Origin: Niveispirillum sp943370215
GTDB taxonomy: Bacteria > Pseudomonadota > Alphaproteobacteria > Azospirillales > Azospirillaceae
Length of the DNA stretch: 64,000 bases
Direction of reading: 5' to 3'
NCBI GenBank assembly: GCA_943370215.1
Contig: CALRQC020000026.1
Location: forward strand, 1 to 64,000
Under the pieces are notes generated by a model, which was not told the DNA's origin, did not search any database, and saw only the letters and a list, made by a program, of their open reading frames with translations. Below are positions 35,340 to 43,971 of the stretch, one piece after another. The stretch's first letter is position 1. The number at the start of each line of letters is the position of its first letter. Made by a program: the position numbers and the translations under genes.

Positions 35340-36665
35340 ATGCGTTTGTTGCGTCACGCCGTGTTGTGCCTGGGCCTGGCCCTTGCTGCCGGTACCAGCG
35401 CTGGCCCGGTCCTCTCCGCCACCAGCCCCACGTCCCCGCCTGTGCTGACCGACTGGCGACGGCCCGACAGCGCGCCTTTCCCGCCGGATAATCCCTTTTC
35501 CCAGGCCAAGCTGGCCTTGGGGCAGCGCCTGTTCAACGACAAGCGCCTGTCCGGCAGCAATACACAGTCCTGCATATCCTGCCACAGCCCGGCGATGGGT
35601 TTTGCGGACGGGTTGCCGCTGGCGGTGGGGGAGGCGGGCAAGGCCGGGCCGATGCATACCCCCACCTTGTGGAATCTGGCCTGGACCGAACAGCTTTTCT
35701 GGGATGGCCGGGCCGGTAGCCTGGAGAAGCAGGCCCTGGGCCCGATCGCCAACCCAATTGAGATGAACCAGGATCTGGCCAGCCTGCCGGGTGAACTGTC
35801 CGGTGATGCCGATCTGTTGGCGGCCTTTGCCGCCGCCTTCCCGCAGGAACCGCGGATCACCCTGGACAATATCGCCAAGGCGATTGCCATTTACGAACGC
35901 ACCCTGGTATCGCCGGAAACCGCGTTCGACCGCTATGTGGCCGGTGATGCACAGGCCCTTTCACCGGCAGCCAAGCGTGGCTTTGCCCTGTTCGCCGGCA
36001 AGGCCGGCTGTGCCAATTGCCATAAGGGCTGGGCCTTCACCGATGGCGCCTTCCACGATATCGGCCTGATCGGCACGGGGCCGGGCCGTGGCGGGGTGGT
36101 GGGGCACAAGGAACTGTTCAATAGCTGGAAAACCCCCACCTTGCGGGAAATCGGGCGCACCGCCCCCTATATGCATGATGGCTCGATCCCGGACCTGGAA
36201 GGGGTGCTGCACCATTACGTCTCCGGCATCATCGATCGGCCCACCCTGTCGCCTGACCTGCCGCGCAAGCTGGATCTGACCCGCCAGGAACAGGATGACA
36301 TTCTGGCTTTCCTGGCGACGCTGGATGCGGCCCCCGACGCAGCACCGGTCAAGGTGGCCGCTATAGCCGCCGCTGATCCGCTGGCGCCTGCTGCCGGTAC
36401 CGCGCCGACGCGGGTGGAGGTGACGCAGCGGGACACGGCCTTCTCCGTCCCTGCTGTGCGGTTGAAGAAGGGGGGCACGCTGGTCATCCATAATGACGAT
36501 ACGCGGGTCCACAATATCCGCGTCTTCTCCGCCGACATGGATTACGACAGCGGTGTGCAGGATCCCGGCCAGTCGGTGGAAGTCCTGTTCGACCATGAAG
36601 GCCGTTTCCGTGCGGTCTGCAATATCCACCCCAAGATGCGCCTTGGGGTGGAGGTGGTGCCGTAA
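35340..36665 (+). CDS. Di-haem cytochrome c peroxidase-like (MauG/CcpA) protein fused to a C-terminal cupredoxin
   Basis: Periplasmic protein of 441 residues with signal peptide (about 1-27). Two c-type haem sites are seen: CISCH (residues 78-82) and CANCH (224-228), plus a distal Met/His region (WKTPTLREIGRTAPYMHDG) as in bacterial cytochrome c peroxidases. Residues about 355-441 form a blue-copper-like domain with type-1 ligands His391 (RVHNIRV), Cys427, His430 and Met433 (CNIHPKM). A Pro/Ala linker joins the two. The fusion would allow direct electron delivery between a copper site and haem. In the group with the helical protein upstream and DUF4198 and TonB genes downstream it suggests metal-linked redox work. 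Peroxidase versus MauG-like oxidase activity cannot be told. Confidence 0.88.
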   Translation: MRLLRHAVLCLGLALAAGTSAGPVLSATSPTSPPVLTDWRRPDSAPFPPDNPFSQAKLALGQRLFNDKRLSGSNTQSCISCHSPAMGFADGLPLAVGEAGKAGPMHTPTLWNLAWTEQLFWDGRAGSLEKQALGPIANPIEMNQDLASLPGELSGDADLLAAFAAAFPQEPRITLDNIAKAIAIYERTLVSPETAFDRYVAGDAQALSPAAKRGFALFAGKAGCANCHKGWAFTDGAFHDIGLIGTGPGRGGVVGHKELFNSWKTPTLREIGRTAPYMHDGSIPDLEGVLHHYVSGIIDRPTLSPDLPRKLDLTRQEQDDILAFLATLDAAPDAAPVKVAAIAAADPLAPAAGTAPTRVEVTQRDTAFSVPAVRLKKGGTLVIHNDDTRVHNIRVFSADMDYDSGVQDPGQSVEVLFDHEGRFRAVCNIHPKMRLGVEVVP

Positions 36666-36715
36666 TCGCAAGAGCCGGGGATCATGGCCCTTGCGATTAC
36701 CCGTGCCGCTTGCGG

Positions 36716-37456
36716 TCACTCTTCCGCGTGTGGCAGCACGAAAGAAAGGGTGGCCAGATGTTCATCATGGTCCACCAGCTTGGGCTCTGCCGGGCTGGCG
36801 ACATAGGTTGCGGCGATAACGTTCAGACCCTGGTTCCGTAGGGTCACCGTCACCACGCCATCGGCGTCGGTCTTCTGCGGTTCCTGGTCGGGATCGGTCA
36901 CCAGATCGCGCTGCACGGACACGCCGGCCTGCGGCTTGCCCTGGAACAGCACACGCAGCTTCAGCGGTTTGCCCATTTCCGTCGGGATCGCCTCCAGCGG
37001 TACCACCTGCAGCGTGTGGCCGGGCAGGGCCGGCATCGGCTTGGTGGGCTGGCCGGTCAGATGCACGGCATATTTATAGGTATGCTCGGCCCGCACGGCA
37101 TCCGGTACCTTGTCCCGCCCGGCATTGTGCCATTTGCCGTCGGGTGCCTTGGTCCAGTTGCCATTATCCATGATGGCGGCCAGGGCCACGGCCGGCCCCT
37201 TGGATTCTGCCAGCACGATGGGGCCGGCGGCGCGCAGGGCGGTGTCCACCGGCTGCCAGTTGGCATCATAGCCGGTGGTGGCTTTGATCAGCGGCAGCCG
37301 CTTCACCATGTCCAGGTCATCGGCGCCGATGCCATAGATCAGTGCGGTCTGCTTGGCGCGCTGGGCGAACCAGATGCCATGGGCCTCTGCGGGGATGGTG
37401 GCGGCAAATCCGGTCAGCGTGGCCACTGCCAGGGCACTGCGCATCAGTTTTTTCAT
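36716..37456 (-). CDS. DUF4198-like periplasmic protein, probable metal-related
   Basis: A 246-residue exported protein starting at the ATG at 37456 with signal peptide MKKLMRSALAVATLTGFAATIPAEA, after which the mature chain opens AHGIWFAQR. An N-terminal His next to the cleavage site is typical of periplasmic metal-binding proteins in this family (NikK-like). The chain is beta-rich, with a C-terminal Ig-like module (PLKLRVLFQGKPQAGVSVQRDL, then DADGVVTVTLRNQGLN) and ends with HDEHLATLSFVLPHAEE, again rich in His and acidic residues. The longer frame from 37648 has no signal. It is convergent with the cupredoxin fusion and divergent from the second TonB receptor. Metal partner unknown. Confidence 0.72.
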   Translation of the reverse strand: MKKLMRSALAVATLTGFAATIPAEAHGIWFAQRAKQTALIYGIGADDLDMVKRLPLIKATTGYDANWQPVDTALRAAGPIVLAESKGPAVALAAIMDNGNWTKAPDGKWHNAGRDKVPDAVRAEHTYKYAVHLTGQPTKPMPALPGHTLQVVPLEAIPTEMGKPLKLRVLFQGKPQAGVSVQRDLVTDPDQEPQKTDADGVVTVTLRNQGLNVIAATYVASPAEPKLVDHDEHLATLSFVLPHAEE

Positions 37457-37971
37457 ATCCCGATCCTGTCCATCCGGGGCCTGCTTGTGCCAAGCGCCAT
37501 CGCCGACCTGTGCCCCTTGTCTGAAAAGTTTAGACCAGGCTGAGGGTATGATTGCCGGAAAAGCCGGGGGAGAGACGGAATTTTCCACTGAAGGCAATGA
37601 CGATGCGGCCAGATATATCGCACGTCGCACGGGGGCTGTATATCCCATATATTGAAATACTATTCCTTAATATGAATTTTTTATTGACTTCCCGACAACT
37701 CTCTCATACTCAGACAAATATAACAAAAAGTACGGGAGGACCGATCGCAAGATCGGCGCACCTAAAAAGGTGCCTATGCAGTTGCAGTGACGTTCCAGCC
37801 GGTCAGGCTGGTCATTCCCTTGTTGCATCTTAACCGCCCGGCCCCTGAAACGGGGCCGCATGGGGGGGGGGTATGTGCGGACGGGGGGGACTGGCCGTGT
37901 CGGACCGAAGCCAATAATCAACAATCAAACCCGTCCCTTAGAGGACGGATGCGGCATAGGGGAGGACCAGA
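37457..37971. other. Long upstream/leader region of the second TonB receptor
   Basis: 515 bases with no convincing gene. The part at 37655-37740 is AT-rich and probably holds the promoter (TTGACT at 37684 is a -35 candidate). The part at 37741-37858 contains four close hairpins, described separately. The last stretch 37859-37930 includes a run of G. Confidence 0.55.
37741..37858 (+). promoter_or_regulatory. Structured 5' leader with four hairpins before TonB receptor
   Basis: Hairpins in a row: CCGATC-GCAA-GATCGG (37741-37756, GNRA-type loop), GCACC-TAAAAA-GGTGC (37758-37773), CCAGCC-GGTCA-GGCTGG (37795-37811) and CGGCCCC-TGAAAC-GGGGCCG (37839-37858). Known cobalamin or TPP boxes were not found. 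The density suggests a folded leader RNA or an embedded small RNA. Unproven. Confidence 0.4.
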
Positions 37972-40929
37972 ATGCTCCAGAACCGTGGGCGTTTTTTCCC
38001 ATTCAACCGTTCCAGCGCCTCCATACTGGCGCTGGGGATTGCCATGGCTGCGGCGGCCCCCGCCATTGCCGTCGCCCAGGAAGCGCCGCCGGCCGAAGGG
38101 GCGCTGGACGAGATCATCGTTACCGGCTTCCGCGCCTCGCTCAACAGCGCACTGAACCAGAAGCGCAACGAGACGGCCGCCATTGACAGCATCGTGGCTG
38201 AGGATATCGGCAAGTTCCCCGACAGCAACCTGGCGGAATCCATGCAGCGCGTGCCGGGTGTGGCGCTGGCACGCGGTGATGGTGGGGAAGGGCGCAACAT
38301 CTCCGTCCGGGGCTTGGGTGCAGCCTTCACCCGCGTCCGCATCAATGGCATGGAAGGCACCTCGCAGACCGGTTCGTCGGATATCTATGGCGCCGGCAAT
38401 GCCGGGCGCAGCTTTGATTTCAATGTCTTTTCCACAGAAATCTTCTCTGCGTTGGCCGTGCGCAAGACGCCGTCGGCAGATACGGAGGAGGGATCGCTGG
38501 GCGCCACGGTCGATCTCAGCGCGCCTAAGCCATTTGACAGCCGGGAAAAGACGGTGGTCACCGCCACGTTGAAGAGTGTGTATAATCAGGTATCGGACAA
38601 GTCAGACCCCCGCGCCTCCCTGCTGGTGTCGCACAAGTTCGGCGATCAGGAACAGTTCGGTGTGCTGGGTTCCTTCGCCTATCAAAAGCGCCATATCCGG
38701 GAGGTCGGCTATTCCGCTGTCGATATCCTGTCGGCCAACACCAATGGCCTGTTCTGCTCGCCGCTGGGTGTGACGCCGATCTATCCCAATGTGCCGGCCA
38801 AAGGCTCTTCCAGCACAATGTGTTCCACCAACAACCCGCGTACCGGGTCGGTGGATGCCTATAACACCATCCTGGGCTTGCGCCGGGCTGACCAGCCCAA
38901 CACGCCGGGCAGCGGGGCCTTCCTGCCCCGCATCCCGCGTTACCTGAATTCCGAACAGGATCAGGAACGGCTGGGCGCCAGCCTGACCCTGCAATATAAG
39001 CCGGACGAGATGACGGATATCTCGCTGGATGGGCTTTATTCCCGCTTCGATGTGACCCGTCGGGACAATTACATTGCCGGTCTTTCCTTTGCCCGTTCCA
39101 TCACCAACAATGGCCAGCCCATGGTCTCGGTACGGGATGCGAAGTTCGACGATAAGGGCTCCCTGGTCTATGGCGTCTTCGACGGGGTGGATGTGCGATC
39201 CGAAGGGCTGGTCGACCGTTTCGTCTCCAGCTTCAAGCAGGCCAATCTGAATTTCCGGCATGAGTTCGACAATAATTTTGAAATCAGTGGCTTGCTGGGC
39301 TTCAACCGGTCGGAGCTGGATGGGCGCAAGCGGTTCCAGACCTTCATGGATGTCATTGACAGCGATAATTTCACCATCGATTACCGGGATGGTGGTTCCG
39401 TGCCGAAGCTGGGCTTCGGCTTTGATGTCGCCAATCCGGCCAATTTCCTTTATGGCCCGGCCGGGGCGGATGGCACGGTGACCGGCGGTTTCAGCCCGCA
39501 GGGCCGCCCGCTGACCCAGAAGACCGACAATCTGACCGCCAACCTGAACCTCGCCTACCGGCTGGCGGATGGCTATACGCTGAAGCTGGGCGGCCAGTTC
39601 CGCGAGAGCGATTATGTCGCCACGGCGGTGCGGGAATATCTGTCGGATGTGCAGGTGCGCAACCTGCCCGCCGGCACCAGCCTTTCTTCCATCACCCGCC
39701 AGATCAAGGGGCTGGATGATCTCTGGGGACATAATGCCCCGGCAAGCTGGGCCGCCATCGATCCGGAGAAATTCGCCAAGCTGTTCGATACCGACAGCAT
39801 CCGTACCTGTGACGAGAGCTGCGGCGGGGCCCGCACCCGGGTGAAGGAACGGGTGAAGAGCGCCTATGTGATGGGTACCTTTGATCTGACCGATCACCTG
39901 CCTCTGCCGGTGCGCGGTGATCTCGGCGTGCGCTACGTGAAAACCACGATGGACACCTCGGGTTACATCACCGTGGCACCGCCGGCCGGCACCAGTTCGC
40001 CCACCAATCTGGTCGGCCGGCTGGCGGAAGCCAGGAACAGCTATGATGATTGGCTGCCCTCGGCCAATGTGGTGGTGGAAGCGGCGGATGATGTGCTGCT
40101 GCGCTTCTCTGCGGCCAAGGTGATGGCACGGCCGGAACTGGGGGTCTTGACCCCGACCAGCGGGGTGACCGCCACCACCCGTGTCGGCAATATCAACAAC
40201 CCCTATCTGGACCCGATCCGCGCCAACACGTTCGATGCCGGTGTGGAATGGTATTTCCGTCCCGGCTCGCTGCTGTCCTTTGCCTATTTCTACAAGGACA
40301 TCAAAAGCTTCATCCAGAATGTCAACAGCCAGGCCCCCTTCAATACGCTGGGCCTGCCGGCGGCCCTGCTGGAGGGAACCAACACCTCGCCGAACGAGAT
40401 TTTCACCATCTCCCAGCCTTTCAACACGCCGGGTGGGCCGCTGAAAGGGTTTGAGGTGAATGCCCAGATTCCCTTCACCTTCCTGGAGGACAGCTTCTTC
40501 GCCAATTTCGGTATGCTGGCCAATTATACCCGCGTTTCCTCCACCATCGATTATATCCTTGCCAGTGCCGGGGGCGTGCCGACGGTGACCACCAAGGCCG
40601 ATCTGATCGGCCTGTCGAAGAACACCTTCTCCGGCACGCTTTATTACGAGGATGAGAAATTCTCCATCCGGGCCACGGCCAATTACCGCGACAGTTTCAT
40701 TCGCGGCATCCCGGCCTCCCCCGGCAGCGACCTGCAGGGCAATGCGCCGACCCTCTATGTCGATGCCTCGGCCTCCTACAATCTCACCGATCAGGTGAAG
40801 CTGATCCTGGAGGCGACCAACCTGACGGATGAGCAGAACCGGCTTTATATCGACAGCAAGCGCAAGGATACGCTGTTCGAAACCCGGATCGGCCGTACCG
40901 TCACGGCCGGCGTGAATGTGAAGTTCTGA
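37972..40929 (+). CDS. TonB-dependent outer membrane receptor (Xanthomonas/Caulobacter type)
   Basis: A 985-residue outer membrane transporter. Signal peptide about 1-36, TonB box DEIIVTGF (about 45-52), plug with DIGKFPDSNLAESMQRVPGVAL and VRGLGAAFTRVRINGMEG, and a barrel ending VNVKF. GGGGAGGA precedes the start by about seven bases. An extracellular loop around residues 258-285 carries two Cys (LFCSPLG and TMCSTNN) and another loop near residue 610 carries CDESCGG, which may form disulfides. The subfamily imports sugars or other organic compounds; here the neighbours (DUF4198, cupredoxin-peroxidase) hint at a metal or redox link, which is only inference. Confidence 0.93.
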   Translation: MLQNRGRFFPFNRSSASILALGIAMAAAAPAIAVAQEAPPAEGALDEIIVTGFRASLNSALNQKRNETAAIDSIVAEDIGKFPDSNLAESMQRVPGVALARGDGGEGRNISVRGLGAAFTRVRINGMEGTSQTGSSDIYGAGNAGRSFDFNVFSTEIFSALAVRKTPSADTEEGSLGATVDLSAPKPFDSREKTVVTATLKSVYNQVSDKSDPRASLLVSHKFGDQEQFGVLGSFAYQKRHIREVGYSAVDILSANTNGLFCSPLGVTPIYPNVPAKGSSSTMCSTNNPRTGSVDAYNTILGLRRADQPNTPGSGAFLPRIPRYLNSEQDQERLGASLTLQYKPDEMTDISLDGLYSRFDVTRRDNYIAGLSFARSITNNGQPMVSVRDAKFDDKGSLVYGVFDGVDVRSEGLVDRFVSSFKQANLNFRHEFDNNFEISGLLGFNRSELDGRKRFQTFMDVIDSDNFTIDYRDGGSVPKLGFGFDVANPANFLYGPAGADGTVTGGFSPQGRPLTQKTDNLTANLNLAYRLADGYTLKLGGQFRESDYVATAVREYLSDVQVRNLPAGTSLSSITRQIKGLDDLWGHNAPASWAAIDPEKFAKLFDTDSIRTCDESCGGARTRVKERVKSAYVMGTFDLTDHLPLPVRGDLGVRYVKTTMDTSGYITVAPPAGTSSPTNLVGRLAEARNSYDDWLPSANVVVEAADDVLLRFSAAKVMARPELGVLTPTSGVTATTRVGNINNPYLDPIRANTFDAGVEWYFRPGSLLSFAYFYKDIKSFIQNVNSQAPFNTLGLPAALLEGTNTSPNEIFTISQPFNTPGGPLKGFEVNAQIPFTFLEDSFFANFGMLANYTRVSSTIDYILASAGGVPTVTTKADLIGLSKNTFSGTLYYEDEKFSIRATANYRDSFIRGIPASPGSDLQGNAPTLYVDASASYNLTDQVKLILEATNLTDEQNRLYIDSKRKDTLFETRIGRTVTAGVNVKF

Positions 40930-40942
40930 AGCGTGTTTTTTG

Positions 40943-40970
40943 TCCTGGCCCCCGGATCAGGGGGCCAGGA
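40943..40970. terminator. Terminator-like hairpin after second TonB receptor
   Basis: Perfect 11-bp stem TCCTGGCCCCC/GGGGGCCAGGA with a 6-base loop, 14 bases after the receptor stop and overlapping the stop region of the convergent hydrolase. No T-run follows on either strand. Confidence 0.5.
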
Positions 40971-41817
40971 ACTGGCGGACATGATTCAGGAACAAGGGCA
41001 ACTGGTCATGGTGGGGCCAGTGGCCGGCATCGGGGATGGTGATATTGCTGGCCGTCTGGAACAGGTCCAGCACACCATTTTGTGCCGGATCCTCCAGCCA
41101 ACTGTCGCTGCCCCGGATCAGTTGCGTGGGGCAGGTCACTGCCGACCAGACGTCACGCAGATCCTCCAGCCCAATGCGGGCCGGATAGGCAGCGCGGACA
41201 TAATTGTCGAACTTCCAACTGAAGCTGCCATCCTCATTCTGATGCGCCCCATGGATGGTCAGGTGTTCGGCCTGGGCCGGGGTCAGGCGGTTATTTTCCG
41301 CCTGCATCCGGGCCGTCGCCTCTGCCAGGCTGGCATATCTGCGCGGGGGGCGGGCGGCCAGCGTGTGGACGGTATCCACATAATCCCGCATCCGGGTGGC
41401 ATAGCTGGAGGGTTTTTGCAGGGTCTGCCATTGCCAGGTGCCTTCCACCACCACCAGCTTTTCCACCAGTTCCGGGTAGAGGCCGGCCAGCAGCAGGCTG
41501 GCAGCACCGCCAAAGGAATGGCCGATGACATGCACCTTGGGCCGGGTGCGCTGGCGCAGCAACTGCACCAGATCGGCCACCACATCGCTGGGTGTATAGC
41601 CACAGCCGGGTGCCCAGGCGCTGTCACCATGGCCGCGCAGGTCGGGTGCCAGGATGTGGTAATCGGCGGCCAGTTCCTGTGCGGCCCAATCCCAACTGCG
41701 GCAATGGTCACGCCCGCCATGCACCAGCAGCAGCGTCGGCCGGTCGGGCCGGCCCCATTCCACATAATGCAGCCGCAGCCGGTTGGCGAAATAGAAGCGG
41801 GAAACAGGGGTGGTCAT
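40957..41817 (-). CDS. Alpha/beta hydrolase
   Basis: A 286-residue cytosolic alpha/beta-hydrolase-fold enzyme. Oxyanion region LLVHGGRDHCRSW, strand-turn PDLRGHGDSAW and nucleophile elbow GHSFGG with Ser101 are clear; a C-terminal His in DAGHWPHHDQ is the likely catalytic His, and Asp in RGSDSWLEDP a candidate acid. GAGGAAG lies eight bases before the start. A lid domain (residues about 125-215) is rich in Arg, Ala and Gln. Substrate is unknown; ester, epoxide or haloalkane activity cannot be told apart. It is read toward the TonB receptor and shares its convergent terminator. Confidence 0.88.
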   Translation of the reverse strand: MTTPVSRFYFANRLRLHYVEWGRPDRPTLLLVHGGRDHCRSWDWAAQELAADYHILAPDLRGHGDSAWAPGCGYTPSDVVADLVQLLRQRTRPKVHVIGHSFGGAASLLLAGLYPELVEKLVVVEGTWQWQTLQKPSSYATRMRDYVDTVHTLAARPPRRYASLAEATARMQAENNRLTPAQAEHLTIHGAHQNEDGSFSWKFDNYVRAAYPARIGLEDLRDVWSAVTCPTQLIRGSDSWLEDPAQNGVLDLFQTASNITIPDAGHWPHHDQLPLFLNHVRQFLAP

Positions 41818-41850
41818 GGCGGCGCTTCCTCAGGCTGGCAATAAGGGGGA

Positions 41851-42117
41851 TCAGGGCAGCTTATTGTCGAACATTCCCATGGCATAGGCCACATGCAGGG
41901 CCAGCGGCGCCATCCAGGCCACCAGCGGGATGTAGAACCAGACCGTCTCCGGCGTCAGCAGGAAATTGACCGGTACCAGCACCACGGCCATCGCCATATA
42001 GGCCAGCATATGGTTGATCAGCGCGCTGCGCCGCTGGCGGCTGCGCTGGGCATCCTCGGCATTGGCCTGCGGGTCCGGTCGCATCATTTCCTCCGTCATC
42101 ATTCTTTCCGTCGCCAT
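41851..42117 (-). CDS. 2TM-domain protein
   Basis: An 88-residue protein with a charged N-terminus and two membrane helices (MLAYMAMAVVLVPVNFLLT and WFYIPLVAWMAPLALHVAYAMG). The RRSALINHMLAYM motif and aromatic WFYIPLVAW match the 2TM domain family, whose members can be independent proteins or N-terminal parts of sensors. The start is uncertain: the ATG at 42117 has no ribosome site, while ATG codons at 42087 and 42084 follow GGAGGAA; the protein would then be 77-78 residues. Function is unknown. It lies 33 bases from the hydrolase in the same direction. Confidence 0.65.
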   Translation of the reverse strand: MATERMMTEEMMRPDPQANAEDAQRSRQRRSALINHMLAYMAMAVVLVPVNFLLTPETVWFYIPLVAWMAPLALHVAYAMGMFDNKLP

Positions 42118-42182
42118 TGCTTGTACCGGATCGCCCGCCGGGGCTAGAAAGGAAAAGTTCCAGGGCTGGTTACCGGGGTTTG

Positions 42183-43508
42183 ATGATGGATCTGAACGCG
42201 ATTTTCACCGATGCCGTGGCGCGGCAGAACCAGGGTGACTGGCCGGGGGCGGAGGCGCTTTATCGCAAGATCGACAAGAAACAGCCGGGGCTCGCGCCCG
42301 TCTGCTGGAACCTGGGGGTGGTGCTGAAGGCGCAAGGGCGTTGGGCCGACGCGCTGGACGCCTTTCAGCGCACCGGTAAGGCCGATCCGAAATATCGCGG
42401 CCTGCATTTCAATATTGGCCTGTGCCAGCAGAAGCTGGGCAAGATGGAGGCGGCGGCGGTCAGCTTTGCCCGTGCGGTGGAGGCGGAACCGGAAGACCCG
42501 ATCAGCCGCTTCAACCTGGCCGCCGCCTATCGTGATCTGGAACGGTTCGAGGAGGCGGTGTTCCAGGTGGAACGCGCCTTGGAATTGAAGCCCGGGTTCC
42601 TGGATGCCGAACTGCTGCGCACCAAACTGCGCACCCGCATGTTGTCGCTCTGGCATGTGCCGATGGTGAATGATGCGCCGCGCAATGATGCCTATGAGGC
42701 GGCGATCCAGGCGCATGTGCGGCCGGGCGATCTGGTGCTGGAAATCGGCACCGGTTCCGGCCTGCTGGCGATGATGGCCGCTCGCGCCGGTGCCCAGGTC
42801 GTCACCTGCGAGGCGGTGCCATGGATCGCCGATGCCGCCCGCCGCATCATTGCCCAGAATGGCCTGTCCGACCGCATCACCGTGGTGAACAAGCTTTCCA
42901 CCGCCTTGCAGGTGGGGGGCGATCTGCCGCGGCCGGCCGATGTGCTGCTATCGGAAATCATTGCCAGCGACTTCCTGTCCGAACGGGTCATCCCGGCGGT
43001 GGCCGATGCCAAGGCGCGGTTGCTGCGCCCCGATGCCCGTATCCTGCCACAGCGGGGCGGGGTTCGGGTGGCGCTGGCCGGTGGGGCGCTGCTGGAAAAG
43101 CACCTTTATACCGGCCTGACCAACGGCTTCGATCTCAGCGGTTTCAACCGGCTGTTCCCGCGGGCCGCCCGTTACGATGCACGGTTGGTGCAGCCCGAGC
43201 CATTGTCTGAAGGCGTCGATCCGTTTTGGTTCGATTTCACCGCAGGGCCCCTGCCGATGCAGGGGCGTGTGGAATTCACCCTTACGGCAACGGTGGCCGG
43301 TCGCTGTGCGGCGCTGGTGCAATGGATTTGGCTGGATTTCGGTCAGGGCATCATGTTTGAGAACAGCCCCTTCCAGGACAGTCCCGCCAGTGGCTGGCAG
43401 CCGGGCTTTTTCCTGTCCCCCACCCCCTTCGTGGTGGAAGCCGGCGACCCCGTGCCCGTTGCCGCCATGCATGATGGGGTGAATGTCTGGTTCTCCCTGC
43501 AGGTCTGA
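42183..43508 (+). CDS. TPR-containing PRMT-like SAM-dependent methyltransferase
   Basis: A 441-residue cytosolic protein. Residues about 1-145 form tetratricopeptide repeats (AEALYRKIDKKQPGLAPVCW and ALDAFQRTGKADPKYRGLH). The catalytic part has SAM motif I EIGTGSGLLAMMAA (187-200), a post-I acidic residue at CEAVP, and SEIIASDFLSE (257-267), which has the paired Glu of the protein arginine methyltransferase double-E loop, though it is not the canonical spacing of every class. The C-terminal half is beta-rich, like the PRMT barrel. The layout recalls eukaryotic PRMT7/9-type proteins; bacterial relatives are poorly studied. Start ATG at 42183 (ATGATG) is preceded only by GGGG. Methyl acceptor unknown. 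Confidence 0.75.
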   Translation: MMDLNAIFTDAVARQNQGDWPGAEALYRKIDKKQPGLAPVCWNLGVVLKAQGRWADALDAFQRTGKADPKYRGLHFNIGLCQQKLGKMEAAAVSFARAVEAEPEDPISRFNLAAAYRDLERFEEAVFQVERALELKPGFLDAELLRTKLRTRMLSLWHVPMVNDAPRNDAYEAAIQAHVRPGDLVLEIGTGSGLLAMMAARAGAQVVTCEAVPWIADAARRIIAQNGLSDRITVVNKLSTALQVGGDLPRPADVLLSEIIASDFLSERVIPAVADAKARLLRPDARILPQRGGVRVALAGGALLEKHLYTGLTNGFDLSGFNRLFPRAARYDARLVQPEPLSEGVDPFWFDFTAGPLPMQGRVEFTLTATVAGRCAALVQWIWLDFGQGIMFENSPFQDSPASGWQPGFFLSPTPFVVEAGDPVPVAAMHDGVNVWFSLQV

Positions 43509-43971
43509 GGCCAGACCGCTGCCTTGTTGTCGCCGCCCCTTCGTGGACGGAAATGGAGATGGTTTCTGCCCCATCCGCTGGTTGCCCGCGGCACATGATG
43601 ATGGCCATCTGGCGCTGTAAAGCGTGCATTTTGCAGATGTTTTTGGCCTTCCATATCCGGTGATTTGGATTATCACCCCGCCATCTGGCGGGAAACGTTC
43701 CCCTATGCTTTGGGCGTAATCCATAAGATCTATATTTTTTCATAGATATGATCACGCGCTTAATGGGTTTGTCACAAAATTCAACCATTTTTATTATGTA
43801 TTTACTGTCAAAAAATAAAAATTAGAAAATTTTTATCAAACAAATAAGGATAAGTTGGCTGATCTGGCGATTCTAGTGACGTCTAAATGTGTGTGTTGTG
43901 CCTATTGACTTTTAAATTGACTTAACCTCTATGGATGGATAGCGCGAAATCCAACGATATGGGGCATTAAC
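43509..43971. other. AT-rich intergenic region before the LEPR-XLL export cluster
   Basis: 463 bases without a gene. From about 43735 to 43930 the base composition drops sharply to AT-rich in an otherwise GC-rich window, with runs such as TATATTTTTT and AAAATAAAAATTAGAAAATTTTTAT. This is typical of a promoter region, or of an H-NS/MucR-type silenced or bent DNA patch. A candidate -35 is TTGACT near 43906; a short inverted repeat TCTAT/ATAGA sits near 43730-43747. Confidence 0.6.

Noticed and set aside
37741..37858. Cobalamin or TPP riboswitch before the second TonB receptor
   Set aside because: The stems are real but the conserved boxes of these riboswitches were not found, so I report only an unassigned structured leader.
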